A stretch of 64,000 nt of DNA from Eubacterium xylanophilum ATCC 35991 (GTDB lineage: Bacteria; Bacillota; Clostridia; Lachnospirales; Lachnospiraceae): positions 124,001 through 188,000 of the forward strand of contig NZ_JAEB01000001.1 in NCBI RefSeq assembly GCF_000518685.1, written 5' to 3'. Position numbers and translations under genes: made by a program. Position 1 is the first letter of the stretch. Each line of letters starts with the position of its first letter. Below, one piece after another: positions 56,065 to 64,000 of the stretch. A model generated the notes under the pieces. That model was not told the origin of the DNA. It was given only the letters and a program-made list of their open reading frames with translations, and searched no databases.

Positions 56065-58062
56065 ATGAAGAAGAATAGTAGAGAAAAAAAGTTTAAAAAG
56101 ATTAAGAAAAAACATATCTGGCCATCAATTGTTGGACTGATTCTGGTTACGATTGTTGTGGCTGTTTTGTCTGTAGCAAGCATGGCTCTTATAAGTGAAT
56201 ATATGCTTTTTGCAAGTGTTGAGAGGGAGTATGCGAGTGCGGAGAGCTTAGTGGAACTGTGGTCTGCAGTTGATAATTCCAATCCTAAAAAAGTAGATGA
56301 GCTTGTCAAGGGCAAGGTGGAGGCATATGTTGTCAGGGACGATAAGAAAAATATAGAGTATTCGTTCGGAGATAACACATGTGAGATGGACCATGAGTTG
56401 ATGGTTTATACTACGGACAAGGGGGAGATTTTGCTCTATAAAGACAACAAAACTCTTGGTTTTGACAGCGACGGAACATTTGAATTGCAAAAGAGTATTG
56501 ATGATTTTGTGGGATTCCAAGAGGGCAAGATTAGTATAGAAAAGAACATTATGAATCCCAATGCTATTTTTCGCGTAACCCCATTTTGGATTTCGATTTC
56601 TTCAGGGAAAAGGGAATTTTTGGTTAAGTCTTATGTTGGATTGTCTTATCCGGCTATCCTCCTATTGGCGCTTCTAGCAGGTATTCTTTGTTTTTTAACT
56701 ATAGTGATTTATGTCGCTTTAGTGGCAGGGATTGTCAGAAGAGTAATAGATAAAAACAAGATGGTGGGACTTTTCCTCACGGATGAAGTAACCAGAGGTT
56801 ATAATTGGATGGGATTTGTCATAAATAGCGGACAAATCCTAAAGCGGAAGAAAAATAGAAGAGCTAATTATGCAATAATTGATGTGAATTTTATTAACTA
56901 TAGATACTTCTGCATGTGTCATTCCGTAGCTCAAGGCGAGGAAATTCTCCAGAAAATGAGTGGTATAATGCGAAGTATGGCAGCCAAAAGAGAGCTTGTT
57001 GGTCACTTTGCATCCTCAAACTTTGCTATCTTATTAAGATATGAAGATTTGGAGGAGTTAACCAAGAGGCTTAAGAATTTGACTGCAAAACTTGAAAGTG
57101 TTGATACAGAGCACAAGTTTAGTTTTCACATTGGAATAAAGCAGATAAATGATCCGAAGTTTGAGAATGACAGTAGAAAGCAGTTAATTGATATCGAAAA
57201 AGAGTATAACGATGCAAGTACTGCTACAACCACTTTGGATGGTAGTGATGAGTCGGGAATAGCATTATTTGATAATAAGCTTGTCGAGGAGCAGAAGTGG
57301 ATAGAAATAGTCAATGCAAATCAGCAAAAAGCATTGGAAAATGAAGAGTATAAGGTGTTCTATCAACCGAAATATGAACCAAAATCAGGGGAGCTTCGAG
57401 GAGCAGAAGCTCTGATAAGATGGATTTCTCCTGAGTTTGGCTTTGTCTCTCCGGGAAGAATAATTCCTATTTTTGAGAAAAATGGTTTTATAACAGAGAT
57501 AGACCACTATATGATAAGACATGTGGCAAAGGATCAAAAGCGTTGGTTGGACATGGGACTACCTATAGTTCCTGTATCAGTAAATGTATCAAGGGCTCAC
57601 TTTATGGAGCCTGATCTGGCAGAGCAGATTAGGGATATAGTAGATGCAGAGGGAGCACCACATGAATTTATAGAACTTGAGCTCACGGAAAGTGCATTCT
57701 TTGATGATAAGAATGCGATTCTAAATACCATAAAAAAACTTAAGAGTTTTGGATTCGCAGTTTCTATGGATGACTTTGGCTCGGGATATTCATCTCTGAA
57801 TTCCTTAAAGGATCTTCCGCTAGACGTTCTTAAGCTTGATGCGGAATTCTTTAGGGGGGATGTGGACAATGATAGACGCGAGATAATAGTATCTGAAACA
57901 ATTAAGTTAGCAAAGAATCTCAGTATGAGAACTGTGGCAGAGGGAATAGAAGTTAAGGAACAGGTAGAGTTTCTCGCTCAGATGGGGTGTGATATGATAC
58001 AGGGGTATTACTTTGCTAAGCCAATGCCAGTGGAGGAGTATGAGGAGAAGATGAATCTATAA
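56065..58062 (+). CDS. Membrane EAL-domain protein with degenerate GGDEF
   Basis: 665 residues. A membrane helix near the N-terminus and a second (YPAILLLALLAGILCFLTIVI) bracket an extracellular sensor region of about 165 residues. A GGDEF-like domain follows in which the signature site reads HFASSNFAILL, so cyclase activity is not expected. The C-terminal EAL domain is complete: GAEALIRW, SVNVSRAHF, ELTESAFF, MDDFGSGYSSL, LKLDAEFF, EGIE and QGYYFAKP. Predicted c-di-GMP phosphodiesterase. The ATG at 56065 with AAAGGA is preferred to one at 56002 inside the repeat. Adjacency to glycan genes hints at control of surface polymers. Confidence 0.88.
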   Translation: MKKNSREKKFKKIKKKHIWPSIVGLILVTIVVAVLSVASMALISEYMLFASVEREYASAESLVELWSAVDNSNPKKVDELVKGKVEAYVVRDDKKNIEYSFGDNTCEMDHELMVYTTDKGEILLYKDNKTLGFDSDGTFELQKSIDDFVGFQEGKISIEKNIMNPNAIFRVTPFWISISSGKREFLVKSYVGLSYPAILLLALLAGILCFLTIVIYVALVAGIVRRVIDKNKMVGLFLTDEVTRGYNWMGFVINSGQILKRKKNRRANYAIIDVNFINYRYFCMCHSVAQGEEILQKMSGIMRSMAAKRELVGHFASSNFAILLRYEDLEELTKRLKNLTAKLESVDTEHKFSFHIGIKQINDPKFENDSRKQLIDIEKEYNDASTATTTLDGSDESGIALFDNKLVEEQKWIEIVNANQQKALENEEYKVFYQPKYEPKSGELRGAEALIRWISPEFGFVSPGRIIPIFEKNGFITEIDHYMIRHVAKDQKRWLDMGLPIVPVSVNVSRAHFMEPDLAEQIRDIVDAEGAPHEFIELELTESAFFDDKNAILNTIKKLKSFGFAVSMDDFGSGYSSLNSLKDLPLDVLKLDAEFFRGDVDNDRREIIVSETIKLAKNLSMRTVAEGIEVKEQVEFLAQMGCDMIQGYYFAKPMPVEEYEEKMNL

Positions 58063-58087
58063 ACTAGAGTGAAAGGAATCGTGAAAA

Positions 58088-58303
58088 ATGGATAATAGAT
58101 TAATTGACAAGATTGCTAAGTATGGTTTAGCTATATCAAGCGGAATTGGTGTAATAATGTTCTCATCTGCAATAGTATGTGTACTTTTTCATAAAAGTCG
58201 CTATGTATTGTATTGTTTGTTCGCAGGAATTGTTGCACTGGGAATAGGTTTGATTGTATTTTTTATTACATATACTATAAAAAGAAAAGATTTATTAAAC
58301 TAA
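58088..58303 (+). CDS. Small hypothetical membrane protein
   Basis: 71 residues with two membrane helices (YGLAISSGIGVIMFSSAIVCVLF and YVLYCLFAGIVALGIGLIVFFITY) and short charged ends. It starts 25 bases after the EAL gene. A weak AAAGGA lies upstream, so expression is probably tied to that gene. No family recognised. Confidence 0.62.
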   Translation: MDNRLIDKIAKYGLAISSGIGVIMFSSAIVCVLFHKSRYVLYCLFAGIVALGIGLIVFFITYTIKRKDLLN

Positions 58304-58311
58304 AAAAACAC

Positions 58312-58340
58312 TTGACAGACTCTCAAGACTAGTGTACAAT
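58312..58340 (+). promoter_or_regulatory. rplM-rpsI promoter
   Basis: Perfect TTGACA (58312-58317), 17-base spacer and TACAAT (58335-58340). Confidence 0.88.
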
Positions 58341-58350
58341 AATATGGTGT

Positions 58351-58486
58351 GACAAAACGCATAAGTTTCTATGTGGTCTAGCCCGGCTGCTAAGATGCTT
58401 GTTTTGTCGGAGATCTACTGTTTCGGACATTGCAGGAAGATTTCAATGAAAATATAGTAATGTAAAACTAATAGGAGGTTTCCAGG
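58351..58486 (+). promoter_or_regulatory. Structured rplM leader, candidate L13 autoregulatory leader
   Basis: The predicted transcript starts near 58347. GACAAAAC (58351-58358) pairs with GTTTTGTC (58401-58408), extended by CAT/ATG, enclosing a GCCCGGC element. A leader of about 140 bases with an early closing stem resembles the L13 leaders known from Firmicutes. Assignment to that class is by position and general shape only. Confidence 0.55.
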
Positions 58487-58915
58487 ATGAAAAGTTATAT
58501 GGCAAGTCCATCCGATGTGGAAAGAAAATGGTATGTCGTAGACGCTGAAGGAAAGACTTTGGGACGTCTCGCATCAGAAATTGCAAATGTTTTAAGAGGC
58601 AAGAATAAGCCTATATATACACCTCACATTGACACAGGTGATTATGTAATCGTTGTTAATGCTGAGAAGGTTGTAACTACTGGTAAGAAGCTTAACCAGA
58701 AGATTTACTATCATCATTCAGATTATGTTGGTGGTATGAAAGAGACAACATTGAAGGAAATGCTTCAGAAGAAGCCTGAATTTGTTATGACTCATGCAGT
58801 TAAGGGAATGCTTCCAAAGGGACCTTTGGGACGTCAGATGCTCAAGAAGCTTCATGTATATGCTGGCCCAGAGCACAATCATGCTGCACAGAAGCCTGAA
58901 ACATTGGATATTTAA
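58487..58915 (+). CDS. rplM: 50S ribosomal protein L13
   Basis: 142 residues, normal length. [44 protein letters not shown] and [29 protein letters not shown] are the L13 hallmarks. TAGGAGG precedes the ATG. Forms the usual operon with rpsI. Confidence 0.98.
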   Translation: MKSYMASPSDVERKWYVVDAEGKTLGRLASEIANVLRGKNKPIYTPHIDTGDYVIVVNAEKVVTTGKKLNQKIYYHHSDYVGGMKETTLKEMLQKKPEFVMTHAVKGMLPKGPLGRQMLKKLHVYAGPEHNHAAQKPETLDI

Positions 58916-58936
58916 TTCTGAAAGGAGGATATAACA

Positions 58937-59329
58937 TTGGCTACAGAGAGATATTATGGAACTGGTAGAAGAAAATCAAGCGTTGCAAGAGTATACCTTG
59001 TACCAGGTAATGGTAAAGTAACAATTAATAAAGTAGATATGGATGAGTTCTTTGGACTTGAGACATTGAAGATTATCGTTCGTCAGCCACTTGAGGCAAC
59101 AGGTATGACAGATAAGTTTGACGTACTTGTTAATGTAAAGGGAGGCGGATTTACAGGACAGGCTGGAGCAATCCGTCACGGTATTGCTAGAGCACTTAAT
59201 GCATATGATGCAGACCTTCGTCCAACTCTTAAGAAGGCAGGATACCTTACACGTGATCCTAGAATGAAAGAGCGTAAGAAGTACGGCCTCAAGAAAGCTC
59301 GTAGAGCTCCACAGTTTAGTAAGAGATAA
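58937..59329 (+). CDS. rpsI: 30S ribosomal protein S9
   Basis: 130 residues. [38 protein letters not shown] and the basic C-terminus ending in QFSKR that reaches the P site are all present. The start is TTG at 58937 behind AAAGGAGG; no in-frame ATG fits. Confidence 0.98.
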   Translation: MATERYYGTGRRKSSVARVYLVPGNGKVTINKVDMDEFFGLETLKIIVRQPLEATGMTDKFDVLVNVKGGGFTGQAGAIRHGIARALNAYDADLRPTLKKAGYLTRDPRMKERKKYGLKKARRAPQFSKR

Positions 59330-59383
59330 TATATTATATATTTTTGTGATTTACTCCAATAAAATAATTATGTTTACCAAAAA

Positions 59384-59417
59384 GGTCTTCCGTGTTATCG
59401 CGGGAGGCCCTTTTTTT
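59384..59417 (+). terminator. rplM-rpsI terminator
   Basis: GGTCTTCCG pairs with CGGGAGGCC (with G-T pairs) around a short loop, followed by a run of seven T. Confidence 0.87.
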
Positions 59418-59423
59418 ATTGGG

Positions 59424-59568
59424 AAACGCATATTGCTGGTCTTACTCACGCCGTTCGTAAGACAATAAACGCATATTGCTAATCTTACTCCCTACGGTCG
59501 TAAGACAATAATCGCATATTGCTGGTCTTACTCACGTCGTTCGTAAGACAATAAACGCATAGCGCTGG
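59424..59568 (+). repeat. Tandem 43-bp hairpin repeat
   Basis: Three contiguous 43-bp units start at 59424, 59467 and 59510, with a partial fourth at 59553-59568. Each runs from AAACGCATATTGCT through GGTCTTACTCACG to CGTAAGACAAT and contains the GTCTTAC/GTAAGAC stem. The middle unit differs in its loop side (CCCTACGGT). Confidence 0.9.
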
Positions 59569-59598
59569 GGGGTGTTGCACCAGCGGTTGAACGTCTTT

Positions 59599-59967
59599 TA
59601 CGGAAAATTTCTTGGATACTCTCTTTTTTGCCGTACCATGCTCTCTTATTCAATCACTCGTTCAGCAATTCTATCTCCATTTACGGAAATTTCTTTGAAT
59701 TTCTTAGTTTTTTCCGTACTTCTTCTTCTACTTGCATTCTCTGTTCAGCCCATTTTTTAAAGAATACGGCTAGATTTCTTGTTCCCGCCATTCTAGCCGT
59801 ACTGACCACCAAAAATGTCGTGACACAGTTCCCCCAGTTTCCCCTCAGTACGGCTAGATTTCCTGCTCCCACCATTCTAGCCGTACCGCCCCTCAAAATA
59901 CCGTGACACAGTTTCCCCAGTCCCCCTCAGTACGGCTAGATTTCTTCTTCTCGCCATTCTAGCCGTA
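59599..59967. repeat. Array C of five 37-bp palindromes
   Basis: Copies at 59599-59635, 59682-59718, 59765-59801, 59849-59885 and 59931-59967 are each 37 bp, with start-to-start steps of 83, 83, 84 and 82 bp. The last three carry TACGGCTAGATTT with inner arms that pair poorly, while the outer TACGGCTAG/CTAGCCGTA arms pair perfectly. The flanks after copies 3 and 4 both have CGTGACACAG about 17 bases past the palindrome. From 59968 to 60210 nothing further is recognised. Confidence 0.87.
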
Positions 59968-60210
59968 CTAACCACCAAAACCACCGCATCACCCTCTCCC
60001 CCGCCAGCTCTCACGGCCCTTCCTCCCCCGATATAAACTTCATAACAAAATACAAAATGGCAGAACTGGGACACATTTATTTCCTTTGAGAGCCGCATAA
60101 ATTTTAAAAAAGTTAAAATGGCTTTTCAACAGGGCTTAGATAAGTGCGCCTTTTTCTGGAATACATGCTTGTTATCAAAAAAATTAGGATAATTCCCTTG
60201 ATTTTAGACT

Positions 60211-60260
60211 AAAAAAGGAGCTGCACACTAACGATTTTTAATCTTTAATGCGACAGCCCC
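60211..60260 (-). terminator. Imperfect inverted repeat with minus-strand U-run
   Basis: GGAGCTGCACACTAACGATT faces GGGGCTGTCGCATTAAAGATT on the other strand around a three-base loop. On the minus strand TTTTTT follows. No minus-strand gene ends here. The arms resemble insertion-sequence ends (GGGGCTGTCGCA), so it may be a relic of a mobile element. Confidence 0.5.
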
Positions 60261-60308
60261 AATTCTTGCAATAAACAAATCTTATTACATACGATAATTT
60301 TTAAGGAT

Positions 60309-60338
60309 TAGACAAAGTAAACCGTTGGGATATATAAT
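60309..60338 (+). promoter_or_regulatory. Promoter of the secreted thioredoxin-fold operon
   Basis: TAGACA (60309-60314), 18-base spacer and perfect TATAAT (60333-60338), 49 bases ahead of the ATG. Confidence 0.62.
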
Positions 60339-60386
60339 TAGTCAAGTGATCACGAAAGATAAAATAAAGAGAGGAGAACAATCAAT

Positions 60387-62429
60387 ATGAGAAAAAATAT
60401 AAAGAATAATATTAAAAGAGTAACGGCGGCTTTTGCTTTGGCAGGAATCCTATCAGGGAATCTGGGAGTACAAAGTGTAGATATCAAGGGTGCGGAGAAC
60501 GATGCAAAACAATTTCCATGGTCAGTTACCAAACAGGATACAACCGGAAATTATATAGTTGATTCATATGGAATAAAGAAAGAAGATAATATTATTAGGG
60601 AGTTGACACAGGAGAGATTGTTGGATTTGGTCAACTCAAAGGGTGACTATTATATTATATTTGGTGGACCTGAGAAGAGCTCAAGTAAGAGTATTGTTCC
60701 GGAACTTTCTAAGCAGGCCAAAGAAAATGGAGTAAAAGAAATTTATGAATTTGATCCTGTAATTGACGGGTATCAGTTGGATGTAAGTGACAAGAATTCT
60801 CCATTTTACGGGAACTATACAACAGTAACAGGAGGAGATGGATCAAGGCATCTTGAGAAAAACTCTGTTTACCAGATTTGGGAGAGTGTGGTTAAGAACT
60901 TCCCTGACGGAACATTTTCCGAATATACTTCAGATGACACGCTTGTATTGCTGCTTCACAATGATGGAAAAACAAAAGCAGTTACAGACAAAGTTCTTGT
61001 TAAGAATGATGTAGAAGTTGACGCGAGCAAGGAAGTGAAGGAACTAATTCACGGCGGTAGTGAAAGCGGAGCTGTTGTGAAGGGTGATACTCGTTCTGAT
61101 TTTGACTATTATCAGAGAGTATGGAATGCGAGTGCTTCGTATATTGAGAATACAAGATATGAGGCCGCTGCATTGAAGGCACAGGTTGACGGTGGAAAGA
61201 GAATTGGAACGAATGTAAAGCTCTTCGAAGATTCTGATAAAGATGGTTTTGCACTCAGACAGGTGACATTTAGAGAGTTAGTTGATATTTTGAATTCACC
61301 TGGTGAGCATTATGTATTCTTTGCATTGTCATGGTGCCACAATACACAGGCGATTATCTCTTCAGTTCAGAAGAAGGCAAAAGCAAATGGAAAGACAGTA
61401 TATGTATATGATCCACAGATTGGTAATCAGTTAATCTGGAATGACGATTATACAGAAGTTAAGGGAGTTAGCTCAACTTTTAATTCCAGAACAAGCGTGA
61501 CTGGAAGTGTAAAGCTTGGTGCAGAGTCCGTTGATGATGCTAAGGGAAGTAACAATATTAGTTATTTATATGGTGAACTTGCAAAGAATTACTTCGGAGA
61601 ATTTATTACAGAAAATAATTCAAAGAAGAATAATAGCATTAGTTATTATCCAGATGGAGATATTACCAAAGAGCCAACTCAGGTTAAGCCATGGGATCAG
61701 GCTAATGATGGGGAAGTAAATAGTGCAATTAGACTTCAAATTCCATTTTTGTTTGAGTATAATAAGGCGGCTGCAAAGCCTATTACAAAGCAGTGGATTC
61801 ACAAGAATGCTGCGAATGATGGAACATATACTGAGTACATGTTAGAGCTTGCATGGGTTTGGGCTACAGATCCTGCCAAAGCTTATTCAGAAAAGCAAAA
61901 GGCAGCAAAGGCAAAGCCAGAAGCTCAGAGATCTGAGGAAGAGGTTGATCTTACCAAGGGATTAATTGATGGCCTTAGCTATGTAGAATTCGGTCAGGAA
62001 GCTTTGAAGGAGTTGTCTACTGTTCTTGGAAGCAAGGGAAATGTTTCCCCAGCTGAGCCAAGCTCACCGGTTGAAAAGAAGGCTGATGAAATTAAGAAAC
62101 CTGCAGCAACTAATAATACAGCAAAAGCAAATGCAAAGACTAGCGCAAAAGCACCAAAAGCTCCTAAGATTACAAGTGCTAAGGTGAAGAAAAACAAGCT
62201 TGTGATTAAGTGGAGCAAGGTTAAGAATGCTAAGGGATATGTAATTTACAGCTCTTCAAAGAAAGCTGGTAAGTATAAGAGTATTGCTAAGGCATCAGCA
62301 AAAGCTACCAAAGTGACTATTAAGTACAACAAGCGCACAAAGTTTGTCAAGATCAAAAGCTATATTAAGTCTGGTAGCAAGAAGGTTTACTCTGGATACA
62401 GCTTAGCCAAAAAAGTTGTAAAGAAATAG
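60387..62429 (+). CDS. Secreted protein with two thioredoxin-like regions and an FN3-like C-terminus
   Basis: 680 residues with a signal peptide (VTAAFALAGILSGNLGVQSV). Two segments look like duplicated thioredoxin-fold domains, each starting RELTQERLLDLVNSKGDYYIIFGGP (near residue 85) or RELVDILNSPGEHYVFFALSWCHNTQ (near residue 312). The first has no Cys; the second has one at Cys317 in SWCHNT, with Thr where the second Cys of CxxC would be within reach. A Lys/Ala-rich linker precedes an FN3-like domain (APKITSAKVKKNKLVIKWSKVKNAKGYVIYSSS) repeated in BspA-type surface proteins. Secreted or wall-associated. It lies 25 bases ahead of a cystine-type carrier. Confidence 0.75.
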   Translation: MRKNIKNNIKRVTAAFALAGILSGNLGVQSVDIKGAENDAKQFPWSVTKQDTTGNYIVDSYGIKKEDNIIRELTQERLLDLVNSKGDYYIIFGGPEKSSSKSIVPELSKQAKENGVKEIYEFDPVIDGYQLDVSDKNSPFYGNYTTVTGGDGSRHLEKNSVYQIWESVVKNFPDGTFSEYTSDDTLVLLLHNDGKTKAVTDKVLVKNDVEVDASKEVKELIHGGSESGAVVKGDTRSDFDYYQRVWNASASYIENTRYEAAALKAQVDGGKRIGTNVKLFEDSDKDGFALRQVTFRELVDILNSPGEHYVFFALSWCHNTQAIISSVQKKAKANGKTVYVYDPQIGNQLIWNDDYTEVKGVSSTFNSRTSVTGSVKLGAESVDDAKGSNNISYLYGELAKNYFGEFITENNSKKNNSISYYPDGDITKEPTQVKPWDQANDGEVNSAIRLQIPFLFEYNKAAAKPITKQWIHKNAANDGTYTEYMLELAWVWATDPAKAYSEKQKAAKAKPEAQRSEEEVDLTKGLIDGLSYVEFGQEALKELSTVLGSKGNVSPAEPSSPVEKKADEIKKPAATNNTAKANAKTSAKAPKAPKITSAKVKKNKLVIKWSKVKNAKGYVIYSSSKKAGKYKSIAKASAKATKVTIKYNKRTKFVKIKSYIKSGSKKVYSGYSLAKKVVKK

Positions 62430-62454
62430 TTTATAGAGAATGAGGTGAAGTGAT

Positions 62455-63792
62455 ATGAGTATAGATTGGCTCTCATTTGCCGCACTGGCAACGGTTATAG
62501 CGCTTTTTGCAGTAATATTTATATTGAGAAAAAAGAAGGTTAACTTTACATTATTGATTTTGGGAACACTTGTAGCGGGTGTTGTAGTAGGAATTATATT
62601 TAGTGGACATACATCATATATTACACCAATAGGAAAGATATATGTCAGCGTATTAAATGCAATGGTTATTCCTATTATCAGCATATCGATAATCAGCAGT
62701 GTCACTTCACTTTCAGGAGTAGCACAGTTAAAGGGGATTGGACTTAAGTCCATCCTCTGGCTGTTAACCACGACGCTCATAGCGATAGTATTGACAATAG
62801 GATTGGGACTCACATTTGGTGTAGGTAAAGATTCATATTTGTCTATAGAGGGAGTAGATGCATCTTCATTTACAAATAAAGTTACTTCTTTTTCGGAAGT
62901 AGTAGTGAATTTCTTTCCGAGAAATATAATTAGTGATATGGCGGATGAGAATACAATTCCGGTAATCCTATTTGTATTATTGATCTCTGTTTCATATGTG
63001 CTTGTTGCGAACAAGAATCCTGAGAAAGTTAAGCCATTTAAGGATTTTGTGGAGGCGGCTAAGGAAGTTATATTCAAAGCACTCTCAATAGTAGTTCGCC
63101 TCACGCCATATGCAGTCCTCTCTTTGATTGCAACAAGCATAGGAAATGGAGTAAACAAGAAGGGAATGCTATGGTCGCTCGTAGTATTATTAATTGTATC
63201 ATTTATCGCATTTGTAATCGATACATGGGTAATTAATGGTGCATTAATTAGTTTGTTTACAAATTTAAATCCGATCTATTTTTTTAGGAAAATATTCCCA
63301 GCGCAGGTTATCGCGTTCTCAACCCAGTCAAGTGCGGGAACATTGCCGGTATCACTTGATATTCTCAAGAATAAAATTGGTGTAGATGAGAAAGTGGCAG
63401 ATGTAACCACACCTCTTGGAACAACTATTGGAATGCCAGGTTGTGCAGGAATCTGGCCGGTTATAATTGCTATTTATGGAATAAATGGTCTCGGGATTAA
63501 CTTCAGTGCCAGTCAGTATGTGCTTTTAGTGGTAGTATCATTGTTTATATCACTTGGAACGGCGGGTGTACCTGGAACTGCTACGGTAACAACAGCAAGT
63601 CTACTGACTATACTGGGACTGCCTCTTGAACTCATCGTCTTAACTCTTCCTATTTCGTCTATTGCAGACACGGGAAGAACAGCGACAAATGCGACAGCGG
63701 CTATTGTATCTGCGACATTGGTTGCTGCAAGTGAAGACGAGATTCATGAAGTTGAAGATAAGGAATGGAGGAAGGAATATGCTAAGATTTAA
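62455..63792 (+). CDS. TcyP-like L-cystine/dicarboxylate symporter (SDF family)
   Basis: 445 residues with eight or more membrane helices and the SDF hairpin motifs: FSTQSSAGTLPVSLDIL (serine-rich HP1), TTPLGTTIGMPGCAGIWPVI (TM7 region), GTAGVPGTATVTTASLL (HP2) and SSIADTGRTATNATAA (TM8 substrate Asp and Arg-like region). The GCAGIWP segment resembles TcyP cystine carriers rather than glutamate carriers. Predicted cation-coupled cystine uptake. GAGGTG precedes the ATG. Confidence 0.82.
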   Translation: MSIDWLSFAALATVIALFAVIFILRKKKVNFTLLILGTLVAGVVVGIIFSGHTSYITPIGKIYVSVLNAMVIPIISISIISSVTSLSGVAQLKGIGLKSILWLLTTTLIAIVLTIGLGLTFGVGKDSYLSIEGVDASSFTNKVTSFSEVVVNFFPRNIISDMADENTIPVILFVLLISVSYVLVANKNPEKVKPFKDFVEAAKEVIFKALSIVVRLTPYAVLSLIATSIGNGVNKKGMLWSLVVLLIVSFIAFVIDTWVINGALISLFTNLNPIYFFRKIFPAQVIAFSTQSSAGTLPVSLDILKNKIGVDEKVADVTTPLGTTIGMPGCAGIWPVIIAIYGINGLGINFSASQYVLLVVVSLFISLGTAGVPGTATVTTASLLTILGLPLELIVLTLPISSIADTGRTATNATAAIVSATLVAASEDEIHEVEDKEWRKEYAKI

Positions 63793-64000
63793 TAGAATAT
63801 TGAGAATTGCGTCGATAGCCCTGTTTGCTGGAACGCTGACTATTGCAATACCTCAGTTTAGTAGAGATGCCAAAGCGATAGTATATGAGGATTGCGATCT
63901 TGATGGATACGATGATGCAACCGGTGCATCAATGCCTTGGATAGGATTTGATGCAACCAAAGGTGATGAAATTCCTTCGGATTGGGATGGAAAAACCATA
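63779..64000 (+). CDS. Secreted protein, 3'-truncated by window edge
   Basis: 74 codons are visible. A signal peptide (RILRIASIALFAGTLTIAIP) is followed by an acidic segment IVYEDCDLDGYDDATGAS with one Cys. GGAGGAAGGA precedes the ATG at 63779, and the gene overlaps the carrier's end by 14 bases, so it belongs to the same operon. The function cannot be judged from this stub; it may be another extracellular partner of the cystine carrier. Confidence 0.72.
   Translation, partial: MLRFNRILRIASIALFAGTLTIAIPQFSRDAKAIVYEDCDLDGYDDATGASMPWIGFDATKGDEIPSDWDGKTI

Noticed and set aside
55566-56115. Open frames of 60-70 codons on the minus strand across the GGCATGCC array
   Set aside because: They are repetitive by-products of a 73-bp repeat read in shifting frames, without ribosome sites.
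59599-59967. CRISPR array reading of the 37-bp repeats
   Set aside because: Repeat length and period resemble CRISPR geometry, but repeats within an array differ in sequence, spacers are shared between copies, and no cas gene is present in the window.
59572-60098. Short open frames in the non-coding block after rpsI
   Set aside because: They run through palindromes and C-rich spacers, have no Shine-Dalgarno and no recognisable composition of a protein.

Overview
The window looks like a chromosome segment of an anaerobic Firmicute of class Clostridia, most likely family Lachnospiraceae. Codon use is moderately AT-rich, strong AGGAGG ribosome sites go with many TTG and GTG starts, and the gene set includes anaerobic NrdD, ThyX, an ANTAR regulator behind glnA, a PadR/HAAS-DUF4097 module and BspA-like surface proteins. 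The genus cannot be fixed from sequence reading alone.

Layout. 1-7.5 kb: nitrogen assimilation (glnA 3' part, ANTAR regulator, asnB) and carAB. 7.5-9 kb: a lone PD-(D/E)XK-like protein on the minus strand and the first array of 37-bp palindromes. 9-14 kb: nrdD behind a candidate NrdR double box, an HD protein, a CmpB-like membrane protein and an M18 aminopeptidase. 14-20 kb: an accessory surface-protein island with a second 37-bp array, gene relics, a 205-bp direct duplication, a frameshifted secreted gene, leucine-rich and DUF285 proteins, and a VanY-like carboxypeptidase. 20-29 kb: PadR/HAAS-DUF4097, hypAB, and a three-gene module of two ABC exporters around a DUF1854 protein. 29-39 kb: sua5, a degenerate phosphatase, rpiB, proC and the complete F-type ATP synthase operon atpZ-I-B-E-F-H-A-G-D-C, whose c subunit carries a sodium-binding signature. 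39-50 kb: NYN protein, interrupted NlpC/P60 protein, tRNA-Arg(CCT), metK, an MsbA-like exporter, a hypothetical gene between inverted repeats, thyX, a SEC-C protein, fba, rlmL-like, rdgB, a YfcE-like phosphodiesterase and a small export protein. 50-58 kb: a cell-surface glycan cluster (DUF6020-GT2 fusion, GT2, DUF2304, flippase), a 73-bp tandem array and a GGDEF(degenerate)-EAL protein. 58-64 kb: rplM-rpsI with a structured leader, a repeat-dense 1-kb non-coding block, and a secreted thioredoxin-fold protein with a TcyP-like cystine carrier and a truncated secreted protein.

The most unusual feature is a set of three unrelated hairpin-repeat families in intergenic DNA. Family 1 is a palindrome of constant 37 bp (TACGG...CCGTA) found 12 times in three arrays with a start-to-start period of about 83 bp, plus a 36-bp solo copy behind atpC. 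Stem sequence varies between copies while length and pairing are kept, and flanks carry asymmetric motifs at fixed distance. Family 2 is a 43-bp unit (GTCTTAC...GTAAGAC) that occurs in tandem and also as an inverted pair around one small gene. Family 3 is an exact 73-bp tandem array bounded by GGCATGCC, with spacers alternating in a 146-bp higher-order pattern. No transposase, recombinase or CRISPR-associated gene lies in the window.

Coordinates, motifs and repeat alignments were read by eye. Family assignments rest on recognised motifs and not on database searches.
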